Below, one piece after another: positions 51,349 through 62,077 of a stretch of DNA of 64,000 nt. The translations under genes and the position numbers were made by a program. Under the pieces are notes generated by a model. That model had not been told where the DNA came from, did not search any database, and was given only the letters and a program-made list of their open reading frames with translations. The stretch is from positions 62,001 through 126,000 of the forward strand of contig CAVRDP010000005.1 of assembly GCA_963719885.1 (NCBI GenBank), in the 5' to 3' direction. The DNA is from JANXQG01 sp963719885. GTDB lineage: Bacteria; Planctomycetota; Planctomycetia; Pirellulales; Thermoguttaceae. Numbering within the stretch: the first letter of the stretch is position 1; each line of letters begins with the position of its first letter.

Positions 51349-52988
51349 ATGATTCCCGACGATCCCCAACTCCTCGAACTGTTGGACGACTACCTGTCGC
51401 AGCTCCAGGCGGGCAAACGGCCGGATCGCGCGGCCCTGCTCCGCGAACACCCGGAACTGGCGGCGTCGCTGAAGTGTCTCGAAGCCCTCGAAGGCCTGGC
51501 GCCGGCGGGAGGTTTCGATTCCGACCTCGATTTGTCTGGCTTCGAAGGCCAAGACCTTCCCCGCGATTTCGGCCCCTACGAGCTCTTGGAGGAAATCGGC
51601 CGGGGCGGCATGGGCGTGGTCTACAAGGCGCGGCAAAAAGCTCTGGACCGCACCGTGGCCGTGAAGATGATCCTGGCCACGCACCTGGCATCGCCGGAAC
51701 ACATTCGCCGCTTTCAGGTCGAGGCCTGGGCCGCCGCCCGATTGCGGCATCCCAACATCACGCAGATCCACGACGTCGGTCAACACCACGGCCAGCACTA
51801 CTTCACGATGGAATATGTCGAAGGCGAAAGCCTGGCCGAACGGATTGCGCGGCAGCGGCTGTCGCTGGACGCGATCGTGCGGCTGCTGAGCGTGGTCGCC
51901 CGCGCGGTCGACCACCTGCACGCCCACGGCGTGGTCCATCGCGACCTGAAGCCTTCGAACATCCTCCTCGACCGCGACGACCAGCCCTACGTGACCGACT
52001 TCGGCCTGGCCAAGGTTTTCGTGCCCGGCTCCGAGGCGACGACCACGGGCGTGATCGCCGGCACACCCAGCTACATGGCCCCGGAGCAGGCCTCGGGCCA
52101 CAATTCCGAGGTCGGCCCCGCCACCGACATCTACAGCCTGGGGGCGATCCTCTACGAGTTGTTGACAGGCGAGCCGCCCTTCCGGCAGGAGAATCCGTTG
52201 GACACGCTGTTGGACATCCTCGGGCGGGAACCGCGCTATCCGCGGCAGATCAATCCGCGGGTGCCGCACGGCCTTGGAGTTGATCTGCCTGAAGTGCCTG
52301 GCCAAGTCGCCGGCCGATCGCTATCGTTCGGCCGCCGCATTGGCCGACGACCTGGAGCGGTTCGCCCGGCACGAGCCGCTTTCCGTGCGGCCGCCGAACT
52401 TGATTGAGCACCTGATCCAGTGGGCCCGCCGCCAGCCGGCCTTGGCCTCGCGCTTGGGGGCCCTGGGCGTTTTCTACCTCGTGGAGATCGGCAACTATCA
52501 TTACGGCGGGGTCGATACGCCGTTCCACGTCAAGATTAGTCTCCTCGCCGCCGCCTGGGCTATCATCGCCATCGTCTGTCAGCAGTTCGTCGGCCACGAG
52601 CGGCTGGCCGACCATGGGTACATGGTGCCCGCCGCCCGCTTCGTCTGGGGCACGCTCGATTCGCTCATGCTGTTGATCGTGTTGTTGTTCGTGGCCGACG
52701 GCGCGGCCAGTGCCCTGGTGGTCGGATATCCGCTCTTGATCGCCGGATCGGGCCTCTGGTTCCAGGTCCGCTTCGTCAGCTTCATGACGGTGATGTCGTT
52801 GCTTTCCTACGGCGTCCTGGTCTTCGATTTCTACTACCGGCGGACCGGCCTGTGGGAGCATTTCGACACATCGGTCGCCCGGCATATTTTGTTTGCCGCT
52901 TTCCCTGATTGTCTTGGGCGCGATCGTGTCGTCGCTGGTGCAGCGGCTGCGGATGCTGAGCAAGTTCTATGGACGGCAGTTGCCGTAA
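51349..52988 (+). CDS. Ser/Thr protein kinase with membrane tail (two frameshifts)
   Basis: About 546 codons from the ATG at 51349. The kinase domain spans about residues 76-330: glycine loop EIGRGGMGVVYKA (83-95), Lys106 in VAVKM, Glu125 in the C helix, HRDLKPSN (198-205), DFGLAK (217-222) and APEQ. A one-base shift near 52274 leads to LELICLKCLAKSPADRYRSA, the end of the kinase domain. Then come three or four membrane helices (FYLVEIGNYHYGG onward). A second shift near 52900 gives LPLSLIVLGAIVSSLVQRLR and the stop at 52988. It is thus a membrane kinase with an unusual polytopic tail. It probably acts with the sigma factor gene just upstream. A 256-bp part of its tail is duplicated at the right edge. 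Confidence 0.85.
52607..52634. repeat. CCATG-TAC-CATGG dispersed repeat, copy 4
   Basis: GACCATGGGTACATGGTGCC inside the kinase gene encodes DHGYMVPA between two membrane helices, a third frame of reading for this repeat. Confidence 0.7.
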
Positions 52989-53411
52989 GCCGAGTTTGAC
53001 GCACATGTTCTTGTTCTGGAAAGATTTGACCTTGCTGAACAGAATTTGAACACGGCCGGGAGCGAGTGGGCCTTCGCCGTCGGGCTGCTTATACTGTCTG
53101 AAAATAGAATTGGCTGTCTCGGCTGTAAAGTCAGGTGGGAGCTTCGAGTTGCCGGCCGAGCGTCAAGAAAAACTCGATGTATTCTGACTTGTTCACGCGC
53201 CCGGTGCCGCTTGCCTGCGGAGGAGGGGGTGACCGCCGCAGGCAAGCGTTGCGGATCGTGGGCACTTTGCTCCGCCAACGGGGAGCTGGCCGACGCCGCC
53301 CCAATCGGAGCGACCAGCGCCGAGTCGCTATTTGATTTTATCACGCCGCAGCGGCCAGCACCGCAACCAACGCGGCCGCGCAGCGACTCTGCGGCCAGTA
53401 GCTGTTGGCGG
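52989..53411. other. 423-bp convergent gap with a GCTTGCCTGCGG palindrome
   Basis: No gene is supported. An inverted repeat GCTTGCCTGCGG has arms at 53209-53220 and 53236-53247. A second copy of the same palindrome is at 55598-55635. The rest is unremarkable. Confidence 0.6.
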
Positions 53412-54410
53412 CTAGGTTCCAGTCTGCCGATTTTCACTTGCCACCAAGGCATGGTAGCGGAGGGCGATGCCCTGAAGCCGCTCCGAGTCGACCACGCCGT
53501 CAATAAGGTGCCGGGGGATTGCTCCAAGCCCTAGCTTTGTTCCCATCAACGCCCCGACGATGGCGCCCAACGTGTCCACATCCCCGCCCAGATGGATAGC
53601 CTCCGCGACTGCCTTGAGCCAAGAGTCGGGATGCCTCAAAACACACCACAGGGCCGCCAGAACCGTAGGGATGACAAATGGCGTGATGATGGGCTGGTCG
53701 AATTCCGGCCTTTCCATTCCCGACCAGGCGATTACGGGAATCGCTACACCTTCTCCTTCTTCCAGAAGTCTAGGGAGCCTCCGAACCATGGCAGCAAATC
53801 CGTCTTCGTATGGTTCGATGGTTCCAGCGATCTCGTCACAAAACGACCATGGCAAAGTGGCGTTGTCGCTAGCAAGGGACTGCGCGGCTTTGGCAATGGC
53901 GATTCCCCCAGCTATGCTCCGCGCATCTTGATGCGTGATCTTCGAGACATCAGCAACGGCGCTGGGAAGACGCTGAACATCCCATAAGAAGAACAGGCCA
54001 AGCACCGCTGTTCGCATGGCCGCCCCATTCCCGGCCTGACCTGTCGGAGCGCCGCAAGAAGCCCAGTCACGGAACTTGAGGAACCGATGGGCAGCCTGTG
54101 TGCAAGCACCGCCGGGGCCGATGACGGACTGCTTCTTCCAGAGCCCGGCAATGGATCGTGCGATTTCGTGGGGAACGACATCTCGCACTTTCAGAATTGC
54201 CTTGATCGTCGCCACAGAAAGCTGAGTGTCGTCCGTGTATTGCCCGAGCGAGTATCCCTCGAACTCCGCAAAACCCGCCAGCAACAAATCCTCACTAGGA
54301 ATGGATCGCGACCAGAGTCCCTCATAGGGAGCGCCAAGAGCATCCCCCACGGCACAACCGAGCAAACATCCCAAGAATCGGTCTCGCAATTCGATGCTTG
54401 AAGTTGCCAC
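53412..54410 (-). CDS. ADP-ribosylglycohydrolase family protein
   Basis: 332 residues from an ATG at 54410. The fold is the all-helical DraG/ARH type with a di-metal (Mg or Mn) site. Visible metal-binding blocks are FLGCLLGCAVGDALGAPYEG, then SLGQYTDDTQLSVATI, ending in IHLGGDVDTLGAIVGALMGT, whose GGDxDT motif supplies the last ligands. Such enzymes remove ADP-ribose from proteins, DNA or small molecules. There is no DraT-type transferase or nitrogenase gene here, so the substrate is unknown. Three bases separate it from the end of the TPR-like gene upstream on the same strand, suggesting the two are co-transcribed. Confidence 0.88.
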   Translation of the reverse strand: MATSSIELRDRFLGCLLGCAVGDALGAPYEGLWSRSIPSEDLLLAGFAEFEGYSLGQYTDDTQLSVATIKAILKVRDVVPHEIARSIAGLWKKQSVIGPGGACTQAAHRFLKFRDWASCGAPTGQAGNGAAMRTAVLGLFFLWDVQRLPSAVADVSKITHQDARSIAGGIAIAKAAQSLASDNATLPWSFCDEIAGTIEPYEDGFAAMVRRLPRLLEEGEGVAIPVIAWSGMERPEFDQPIITPFVIPTVLAALWCVLRHPDSWLKAVAEAIHLGGDVDTLGAIVGALMGTKLGLGAIPRHLIDGVVDSERLQGIALRYHALVASENRQTGT

Positions 54411-54413
54411 GGA

Positions 54414-55325
54414 TCAAATCCTCGGGATTATGATGCACTCGTAGTGATTGTTGGCACGAACAATGCGCCTCGCGGCCCCTGCTCGGTCCCGATCAAATTC
54501 GGAGATGAGCGGAGGCGGAACCTCAATGGCTACTTCTCGACCTCGTGCCGTGCGAGAAAAAAAGGCCAAGGATTGTGTGTTCCCGACGACTCGTCGGGCA
54601 TGGCTGCGAGTCGCAGGTGTTTCTGGTATGCCGCATGGCGACGCTTTGCGCGGGCGCGAATTGCAAGTGCGAAACGTGCCTCGCAAAGATCTCGCGGCCG
54701 CGGCGCACTGTTGAGCAGTTCTTCTTCGCCGAGGCTCTCGAGAAAGAATCGTACGATAGGCCCCGGCCACGCGTTCAAGTTGTGAGACCAGAATGTGCTC
54801 GCGAGTCTTTTCTCATACAGGTTGCGGACGAGCGTCACGTCATCCTCGCAGCGTTCATGCACGGCCCCAAACCAGAGCAGCAGACCGGCTTCAATGCCTC
54901 CGCCAATTTGCGAATAGGAGACGCGCCCTCGTAACAGCATGCTTGTTGTGTATCGCCAGAACGCCAGCGCCAATTCTCTGCGCTTCCTCCAGCCAGTAGG
55001 TTACGCCGATTGCGTTGTATGGCCCGTCCGACTGGAGCCGCCCGGGCCGTGTGTGAAAACAGGCCTCTTGCAGTAGCTCTACAGCGTCAAACTCCGAACG
55101 AGCCTCCTGTGGGTGACCAAAATAGAGATGCAGGAACCCACGCTCTTGGTGCAGGCTCCTCTGTTGCCGGTTTTGCTTCTCAGTCTGTAAAAAGTGCTCC
55201 AATGACGCAAGAGCTTGTTCGTACTCGCCCTTTGCGACCAGTTCCTTTCGCAAGAGCCATGCTTTTTGTCCCTCACTTCTTTCAGGGATCTCCGCTTTGG
55301 ACGTCTGTGCTTTCTGTTCGTCCAT
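54414..55325 (-). CDS. TPR-like protein of unknown function (frameshifted)
   Basis: About 303 codons from an ATG at 55325. The first 75 residues look like a tetratricopeptide-type helical pair (LVAKGEYEQALASLEHFLQT, then GFLHLYFGHPQEARSEFDAV). Around 54973 the frame shifts by one base so that YWLEEAQRI continues LALAFWRYTTSMLLRGRVSY, QIGGGIEAGLLLWFGAVHER and AWPGPIVRFFLESLGEEELL. A second shift near 54540 would extend it to REVAIEVPPPLISEFDRDRA and the stop at 54414; without it the protein ends at 54530. The family is not recognised. It is transcribed with the ADP-ribosylglycohydrolase gene. Confidence 0.55.
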
Positions 55326-55597
55326 GCTGGCACCTTTTGACCTCTTGGGCGGCGTGGCGTTGCCTAACGCCGATCACGGCCGAATTCTCACCAGTGATAT
55401 TCTATGCTACCTCGCGCGAGCACGGTGTACCAGCCCGGTACGCAATGGAAGCGTGGCGGGGTATGCGGCGGGCGCGACGAGGAGCGTGGCTTCCCAAGCA
55501 GGGTTATACGGCCCGGGCACGCCGCCCGCGCTGGCAACGGCTGCGCCGCGACTGGTCTGCAAGCGGCACACTGTTTGAGGCATGGTTCGGGACGACT

Positions 55598-55635
55598 GCT
55601 TGCCTGCGGCGGTGGGGCGTTCCTCCGCAGGCAAG
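55598..55635. repeat. GCTTGCCTGCGG palindrome, second copy
   Basis: Arms at 55598-55609 and 55625-55635. It lies in the 366-bp gap 55326-55691, where no gene is supported. It shares its arms with the palindrome at 53209-53247, so the two copies flank the ADP-ribosylglycohydrolase and TPR-like genes. Confidence 0.65.
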
Positions 55636-55691
55636 GAATTGCATCGTCATCCACCATGAGTGGTGATTGAGACCAACTCTGGAGTGGCAAA

Positions 55692-56162
55692 TTAGCCGCT
55701 GCGTGACCAAGTTTTTCTTGACACCCGCTGCCGCAACCCCAGTGTCAGAAGCCGTTGTTCCAGACCCTCATCGCCCTCGGTGACACAGTCCACGCCAAGA
55801 CGGTGCCGGCCGTCAGTCCACTCCTCTCCAAGCACAACTTCATGGGCGACCAGCGCCTCGCAGAGATCGGCGTCCATCGAGGCGTCATCGAAGGCCATGG
55901 CCAGCATGTGCGAGACCGACGTGCCGTAGCCGCCGACCACCTCGACGCTCGTTTGCGGGTTGATCATCGAGGGCATGGCCTGGTGGACCGCGGGCCGGGG
56001 ATCATCCCGGGTCTCGACTTGGAGGATCTTGGCCGGCTGGCCGCAGTAGATACCGACGGCCTTGCCGTGCCGGGTGTGGATCAGGATCTTGGGGCTTCCG
56101 GGCGGCGTGGTGAGCGATCCTCTGGCGGTGGTGATGTAGGCGTAGGGGTGGATTTGGGCATG
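55692..56162 (-). CDS. Hypothetical protein, possibly frameshifted
   Basis: An ATG at 56162 with an AGGAG ribosome site opens MPKSTPTPTSPPPEDRS but stops after 26 codons. In another frame the sequence is open to 55692 and reads ITTARGSLTTPPGSPKILIH, TRHGKAVGIYCGQPAKILQV and SMINPQTSVEVVGGYGTSVS, then HEVVLGEEWTDGRHRLGVDC. A shift near 56115-56150 would join them into about 156 residues. The second part looks like a real protein: balanced composition and no low-complexity runs. No domain is recognised. Low confidence in the boundaries. Confidence 0.4.
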   Translation of the reverse strand, partial: HAQIHPYAYITTARGSLTTPPGSPKILIHTRHGKAVGIYCGQPAKILQVETRDDPRPAVHQAMPSMINPQTSVEVVGGYGTSVSHMLAMAFDDASMDADLCEALVAHEVVLGEEWTDGRHRLGVDCVTEGDEGLEQRLLTLGLRQRVSRKTWSRSG

Positions 56163-56558
56163 GTGGTCTCCTGGTAGGTTGCTCGGGGTGGCGGCAAGAC
56201 AATGCAGCCTGTCAGGAGATGATAATGACACGATTGAGGCGAAGTTTAGGCGAAACAAGGGCCACAATCGCCCCTGAAGGAACCGAACAACCTGCAAAAT
56301 CCTCGGAAAAACCGAGGGTCGGCCAAAAAAGCGGTGCAGAATCCGGTGCAGTCGGCGCAGGGGATGGTGTAACCGACTGCGACTTGACGGAGACCGCCTA
56401 TGGCGGAAGAAGGGCCATAAATGAAATGGCCCTAATCGCGGAGCAAAGTCACTCCGCCGCAGGACCAGGGACCATTGCACCATGCCAACCTTTGGTGTAG
56501 GGTAACGAGTTCCATTTGGCTCTGTTCGAAGGAAAGACATACCGTGGGGAATGGTGAA
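56163..56558. other. 396-bp gap with no supported gene
   Basis: Short open frames exist on both strands but lack start signals and read as Arg/Ser/His-rich shadow sequence. It probably holds the divergent promoters of the neighbouring genes; no strong promoter match was seen. Confidence 0.4.
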
Positions 56559-58639
56559 ATGTTGCCCTTTAACTTGTTTCGAGTTTTCACAATCACTGCC
56601 GGATTACTCAGTTCGGTGACGTTACCAGCTTGGGCGGCCGATGATGCTGCGACGTCCGCGCAGCCCCATCCCGTCGACGTTCCCAACCCGATTTACGGCG
56701 ACCCCCAGGCGCCAATCAAAATGAAGTACTTGCGGGAGCAAATGCAAAATACGCTGCAAAGTCGGCGGGCGACCGACTACTTTGCCCGCTTTCAGAGCTA
56801 TCTCGCAGAGAAACTGCAACAATCGGCCGGGAGCAATACGGGTTCAGAACTGACCGGCATTGGTCGATTGAGTTCGTACGAGCACATGCTGCGCGATCCG
56901 CTGCAGGCCCCCGCTGAAGCCGAACAGTTCACCCGGCAATTGCACAAGGCGATCGTGGACGACCCGTCGGGCTTGGGGCCGGCACTGGCTACCGCCTCAC
57001 CGAGCCTCGATCTCGGCAGGCGCACGGTCAGGGCCTTTGCGAAGGTCTCATCGCCCGAGCAGGCTTTGGATGTGGTGAAAAAGGCCCTCGAAGAAGCGCG
57101 TATTGCTCACGCAAGGGCGCTGGCGCCGCTCAATAAAACCGAGATTGACACGATGGTGCGTGACCTCTATCCGGTCCTGGTGTCGGAGAACCAAGCCGGC
57201 CACACGCTCAACGACCGCGTTCGTGGCCGAGCGCTGGTCGACCTGATGGAAAAGATGGATCGCCAGGCCCTCATCGAGGCCGCTGAAGCACTCGTCCCCT
57301 TAACCGATCCCAAATTGCTGGATCAGCTCAAGCAGCTTCCCGCCGACGGCAAGATTGCGGTGGAAGGGGTCACCGGCCACGTGGTAGCCAAGATCGATAC
57401 TCCGGCGGGCACAATCCTCATCGGCGGGAAGGAATCGAAGACCTACAAGCTGGATGAAATGAAAGATGTCGCGGTGGTGATCGATTTGGGCCACGGCAAC
57501 ACGTACGAAGAGGGAACGACTTCGCTTGATCGGCCGGTTCTCATCGTACTGAATCTAGGTGGCGGCAATATTTTCCACGGTAAGAAGCCTGGTATCCAAG
57601 GCGCGGCCATGCTTGGCGTTTCCCTGGTGGTCAACCGGGAGGGGAACAACTCCTACCAGGCAGACGACCTCGCCCAAGCTTCGGCAATCGCCGGTGTTGG
57701 AATTATCGTCGAACATGGCGGGAAGAATACTTATCGGGGTGTGCGTCGCGTGCAGGGACAAGCATTAGGCGGCGTGGGTATCCTTATTGGCCGCGGTGGC
57801 GAGAACGATTATCACGCGGCCATGTGGGCCCAGGGCTTTGGGGCTCCTTTGGGTTTTGGATTGCTGGAGGACACCGTGGGCCACGATCACTACTATTGCG
57901 GCGGCCTCTATATCACTTCCTACAAGAATCCCACCAATCACCGCATACCGGCAACGCCTGGTTACGAAGGTTTTGGACAAGGTGTGGGCGCTGGTATCCG
58001 CCAGGTGGGTGACGGTGGCATCGGCATCATCCTCAACGGGGGCGGCCATAACGTTTATGAATTTGATTATCTCTCCCACGGCGGAGGTTACTGGTGCGGC
58101 ATGGGATTCGCCCGTGACTTTGGCGGCAACAGCCAACGGCTTATCGCACGAACGGCCTGGGACGGCAACCCGCGTACCGAGCCACTCTTTCAACGATTTG
58201 GCTGCGGCTGGGGATGTCATTATTCGGTCGGTTTCTTGTTCGACGATGGCGGCAACAGCCTTTATGAAGGCACGATCATGGGAGCCGGCATGGGATGGGA
58301 TTGTTCCGTCGGCGCGCTCTGCAGCTTGGGCGAAAAAGACCACTTTAAGACTACTGGCGGTCTGACTCAAGGCGTGGCGCGCAGGCCAGCCTCGGTATTC
58401 TTTACCATTATGGCAACGATGCGGTTTATGAAGGCGGTAGTCCAGCGTACGCTCCGCCAGGAATCAGCTACCACAAGTGGCCCGCGTGCGGCGGCAATTT
58501 CAGCTTCGTGATCAACGAGAAGGGCAACAGTAATTTTAGCTTTGGCGGCCAGCAGCCCACGCGCCTCGAGCCTGAAGCGGGCGGTCCCCCCGATCGGCCG
58601 GAGCGGCGGTTTTTTGGTCGTCGATTCGACGCCCAATGA
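56559..58639 (+). CDS. Large secreted Gly/Asn-repeat protein (frameshifted)
   Basis: About 694 codons. The ATG at 56559 leads into a signal peptide (LFRVFTITAGLLSSVTLPAWA); a GTG five codons upstream is an alternative. Residues about 30-290 are helical. From about 300 the protein consists of repeats built on GGxNxY: LNLGGGNIFHG, EHGGKNTYRG, GRGGENDYHA, LNGGGHNVYEFDYL, DDGGNSLYEGTIMGAGMGWD. They are spaced about 35-45 residues apart with intervening VGVGILI-type strands. This suggests a beta-solenoid. A one-base shift near 58372 continues into AQASLGILYHYGNDAVYEGG and the stop at 58639. Function unknown; probably on the cell surface. Confidence 0.7.
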
Positions 58640-59231
58640 AACGCCGGCGCCAGTGAGTAACGTAACCGCGAACTCCGTTAGTGGTTAAGGTGGCAACACG
58701 AGCCGGCGTTTTGAGGAATCGGCTCGTATTCGTCGTTGAAAACTCATGCGTCTTCCCATCCTAAGGAGGCTAATGGTGACCACAGTTCGGGTCAACACCT
58801 GTCATCCTATCCTGCATGAAGTCCCGCCGCTTGAGATTTCTAACAACGAACGCACAGATACCTGTGGGGGGGCGTTTCGGCCGTCGCCGCCGACCTGGCC
58901 GACGGGGTTAGAGGGCGATTGTATTGACGCCGCTGACCGCGGGTCCTGCCCGCCGATGCCGCCGCGATCCGCCCCCCCCGTCGCCGCGGCGGCCATGACT
59001 GCCGTCCGCTCACGGCGAGGCCTGCATGGCGTCTATCCGGTCTGGCCTGCCGCGCCGCTGTGGCTACCGCAGAACAGGCGTCTCGAGGTCTTTCCTGGCT
59101 GGGCCGCCACGACAGGATCATCGTCCCCTCGGTTGTGGAGTTCCGACGGTGCCGAGATCGGACAAACCGTCAAATGAGGCGCAGATTCCCGCTCGGTAAG
59201 CCAGAAGAAAACCACGTCGATTCCCTTGCCG
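58640..59231. other. 592-bp convergent gap with no supported gene
   Basis: The sequence is very GC-rich around 58870-59000. Open frames on both strands are Arg/Pro/Ala-rich and lack ribosome sites. No palindrome of the kinds seen in other convergent gaps was found. Confidence 0.45.
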
Positions 59232-60744
59232 CTAATTGACGCCACTGATCTTTAAGGCGGCGGTGTACTCGGACACCCGCTTTTCCGGCAGGCTTATCAA
59301 CAGCCCCTCCGCAGTTTGCCGCCATGTCAGTTTCCCGTCGTATCCCAGAAGCACGACCTCCTTGATGTTGTTCGGCGAAGGTCCGGATCGGCTGGCCAGC
59401 GAACGAATCGAGATCTTTCGGTCCTCCGGCCAGCCCAGCACGATGGCATACAGCGTGGCGCCGTCTTTGCTTTGTGTGAAGCGGACGTCTCGTGCCGTGA
59501 ACGTGAAGCTCTCCTTGAAATGTCCTCCGGCCACTTTCGTTGGTCCTTCTCCGAAGACGCGCCATGGGCGCGTCGCATAGATGGCCTCTCCGTTGACGGC
59601 GAACCATGCAGCGAGGTCCTCGAGCAGACGCGCGGACTCCGGCGGCAGACTGCCATCGGGATACTGCACCACGTTCAACAGCAAATTGCCATTCTTACTG
59701 ACGATGTCGACAAGCTGGCGAACGACCTGCGGAGCTGTTTTGTAATGGTCGTTCCGGCGGCAATACCAGTCGCCGTTGGATGTGTCGGTTTGCCATGGCA
59801 GCGGGGAAATCGCCGGCAACACGCCGCGCTCCACGTCCTCGACACAGACGCCGGCCGCGAAGTTGCCGCCGGTGCCCATGCTCTTGCAGGTGTACACGGC
59901 TTCCAAACGGCCCCCGTGATTGGCCTGGTTGCTATTGTAGAAATGCGCCACCAGGCTGCGACCGACGTCGCCGAAGGGAATGCCGCCGTCGGTATAGAAG
60001 AAGTCCGGATGATACTGGTCGACGAGATCCTTCATACGCACGAACCATTCCTGGTGCCAATCCGGGTCATTGCTGTAGACGCAACCGTTGGGTGTCGAGG
60101 CTGGATGATAGAGGTTCGCGCCACTTGGGGTTGGCCCCGTCGTAGGGCACGCCGGCTTTCGGCCCGGTCTTGTCGGCGCCGTGACTGGTTTGGAACCAAC
60201 TCCGGCTGTAGCCGACGTGTTCCGAAACGCCGAACGGCAGGCCGCACGCCCGGGCCGCCTTCTGCCATTGGCCGACCACGTCGCGTTTCGGACCCATCCG
60301 GACTGCATTCCAGGAGTGGAACTTGGAGTCCCATAGGTCGAAGTTGTCGCAGTGTACGGCCTGGGAGACAAAGTACCTCGCCCCTGCTTTCTTGTACAAC
60401 GCCATCAACTTCTCGGGATCCCATTTCTCCGCTTTCCAGAGGGGAATGATGTCTTTGTAGCCGAATTGCGACGGATGGCCGTAGTGGGCCACATGGTAGT
60501 TGTAGTGACTGCTGCCCTGTTCATACATTCCACGGGCATACCAGTCGCCGTTCATGGGCACGGCCTGAGGTCCCCAATGCGCCCAGATGCCGAACTTGGC
60601 ATCGCGGAACCAATCGGGACAGCGGTACTGTTTGAGCGATTCGATGGTGGGCTTGAACGGCCCGTCGGCTATAGTGAGGCCGGACGCCCAAGCCGCGGAA
60701 ACGAAGGCCATGGCGGCCAGGCAACCAATGAACGATCGAGTCAT
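59232..60744 (-). CDS. Secreted alpha-L-fucosidase, GH29 (frameshifted)
   Basis: About 504 codons. The ATG at 60744 gives signal peptide SFIGCLAAMAFVSAAWASG. The catalytic barrel starts WFRDAKFGIWAHWGPQAVPM and continues AEKWDPEKLMALYKKAGARY, FVSQAVHCDNFDLWDSKFHS. Near 60120 a one-base shift joins YDGANPKW to ANLYHPASTPNGCVYSNDPD. The nucleophile Asp is in HPDFFYTDGGIPFGDV. KNGNLLLNVVQYPDGSLPPE precedes a C-terminal beta domain (LTWRQTAEGLLISLPEKRVS). GH29 enzymes release L-fucose from glycans. The gene is divergent from the UroD-like gene and lies beside sugar transport and mutarotase genes, consistent with fucose use. Confidence 0.85.
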
Positions 60745-60856
60745 GATATTCCTCTTAGACGTATGGCGCGAGGGCAAGAACAACACTTCCGCAGGCATTG
60801 TATTCCATGCCACGGTAATTACAATGGGGCGATGACCATCCAGGAGGACCTCTGCC

Positions 60857-62059
60857 ATGGGGATGTTCGAGACGACCGGAACGGATTCTTCCGCCGCCGC
60901 GCGGAAAGACAACACGCTGCGAAAGCTGCAGCGTTTGAAGAAGGCCCTGCGACACGAGGAGCCGGACCGCGTGCCGATCAGCGATTTCTTCTGGGGCAGC
61001 TTCATTCGGCGATGGCGGAAGGAACTCGGCCTGGCGGAAGACGCCAATCCGTATTACTATTACGACCTCGATTGGATCGCCACGGTGCCGAACATGGACC
61101 CCTGGATCCGCTCATTCGAGACGCTTGAGGAGACGGCCGAGGAAGTCGTGGTCAAGACGGGCTACGGGGCGATCCTGCGGAAGAGATTCGACTGCCCGAT
61201 GCCCGAGTTCATCGCCTGGGAGATCGACACCCTGCAGAAACTCGAGGCGGCCGTGTTCGACGATCCGTGTGACCGGCGGCGATACTTCGCGGCGGGCGAC
61301 AACCAGATTGCGGGCGTGGGCGACAGTTTCGAGCGGAACTCGCCGGCGTGGGTCGCGACGGTCAAGTCGCTCTGGCCTGATTTCCCGGTCTACGGCAGCA
61401 TGGGCGAGTGTTCCGAGTGCATGACCCGGCTCATCGGTCCGCAGAACCACATGCTGTGGATGGCCCTGGAGCCGGAACGCTTCGGCGCGGTGCTCAATCG
61501 TGTAGGCCAGTTCTACCTGGATTGTTCCAAGGCGGCGATCGACGCGGCCGGTCCATGGCTGGACGGGTTCGTCATCTGGGGTGACGTGGCCTACAAGAAA
61601 GGCACCTTCATGCGGCCCGATTACTGGCGGACCTACTACAAGCCCTGGGTCAAGGCGATCGTCGAGCACTGCCATGCCAAGGGGCTGGAGGTCATATATC
61701 ATGGCTGCGGCAACGTCAACGCGATCTTCGAGGATTATGTGGAAGTGGGCATCGACGCCTACAACCCGCTGGAAGTGAAGGCGGGCATGGACGCGGTCGA
61801 TCTCCGCCGGCGCTTCGGACATCGGATCGGTTTTTGTGGCAACGGCGACATCCAGCTCTGGGAAAAGGGCGAACGGGAGGCGATCCGCCACGATGTGCTC
61901 CGAAAACTCAACGCGGCCAAGGGCGGCGGCATGATCTTCCAGTCAGACCATTCTGTATCCAGCGCGGTTTCAGGGCATACCTACGACTACATCGTGAAGC
62001 TGGTGCGCGAGCACGGCCGCTACCCCCTTGCGCTGGGCGAATTCGACGAGACCCTTTGA
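60857..62059 (+). CDS. Uroporphyrinogen decarboxylase (URO-D) superfamily protein
   Basis: 400 residues from an ATG at 60857. It has the URO-D barrel: LKKALRHEEPDRVPISDFFW at the start, WIATVPNMDPWIRSFETLEE, YGSMGECSECMTRLIG, then WLDGFVIWGDVAYKKGTFMR, KGLEVIYHGCGNVNAIFEDY and the C-terminal RFGHRIGFCGNGDIQLWEKG. The proximal-site residues of true haem-pathway HemE are not evident; HGCG and the overall plan fit the MtaA/CmuA-type methyltransferase branch, whose Planctomycete members are frequently encoded near sugar genes. The reaction is unknown. It is the first gene of a plus-strand series with the sugar transporter and mutarotase. Confidence 0.8.
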   Translation: MGMFETTGTDSSAAARKDNTLRKLQRLKKALRHEEPDRVPISDFFWGSFIRRWRKELGLAEDANPYYYYDLDWIATVPNMDPWIRSFETLEETAEEVVVKTGYGAILRKRFDCPMPEFIAWEIDTLQKLEAAVFDDPCDRRRYFAAGDNQIAGVGDSFERNSPAWVATVKSLWPDFPVYGSMGECSECMTRLIGPQNHMLWMALEPERFGAVLNRVGQFYLDCSKAAIDAAGPWLDGFVIWGDVAYKKGTFMRPDYWRTYYKPWVKAIVEHCHAKGLEVIYHGCGNVNAIFEDYVEVGIDAYNPLEVKAGMDAVDLRRRFGHRIGFCGNGDIQLWEKGEREAIRHDVLRKLNAAKGGGMIFQSDHSVSSAVSGHTYDYIVKLVREHGRYPLALGEFDETL

Positions 62060-62077
62060 ACTGCGGAAGTATCCTTC

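Noticed and set aside
58746..59177. A 143-codon plus-strand open frame in the gap before the fucosidase gene.
   Set aside because: It is Arg/Pro/Ala-rich with no domain, signal or ribosome site, and lies in very GC-rich DNA where long chance frames are common.
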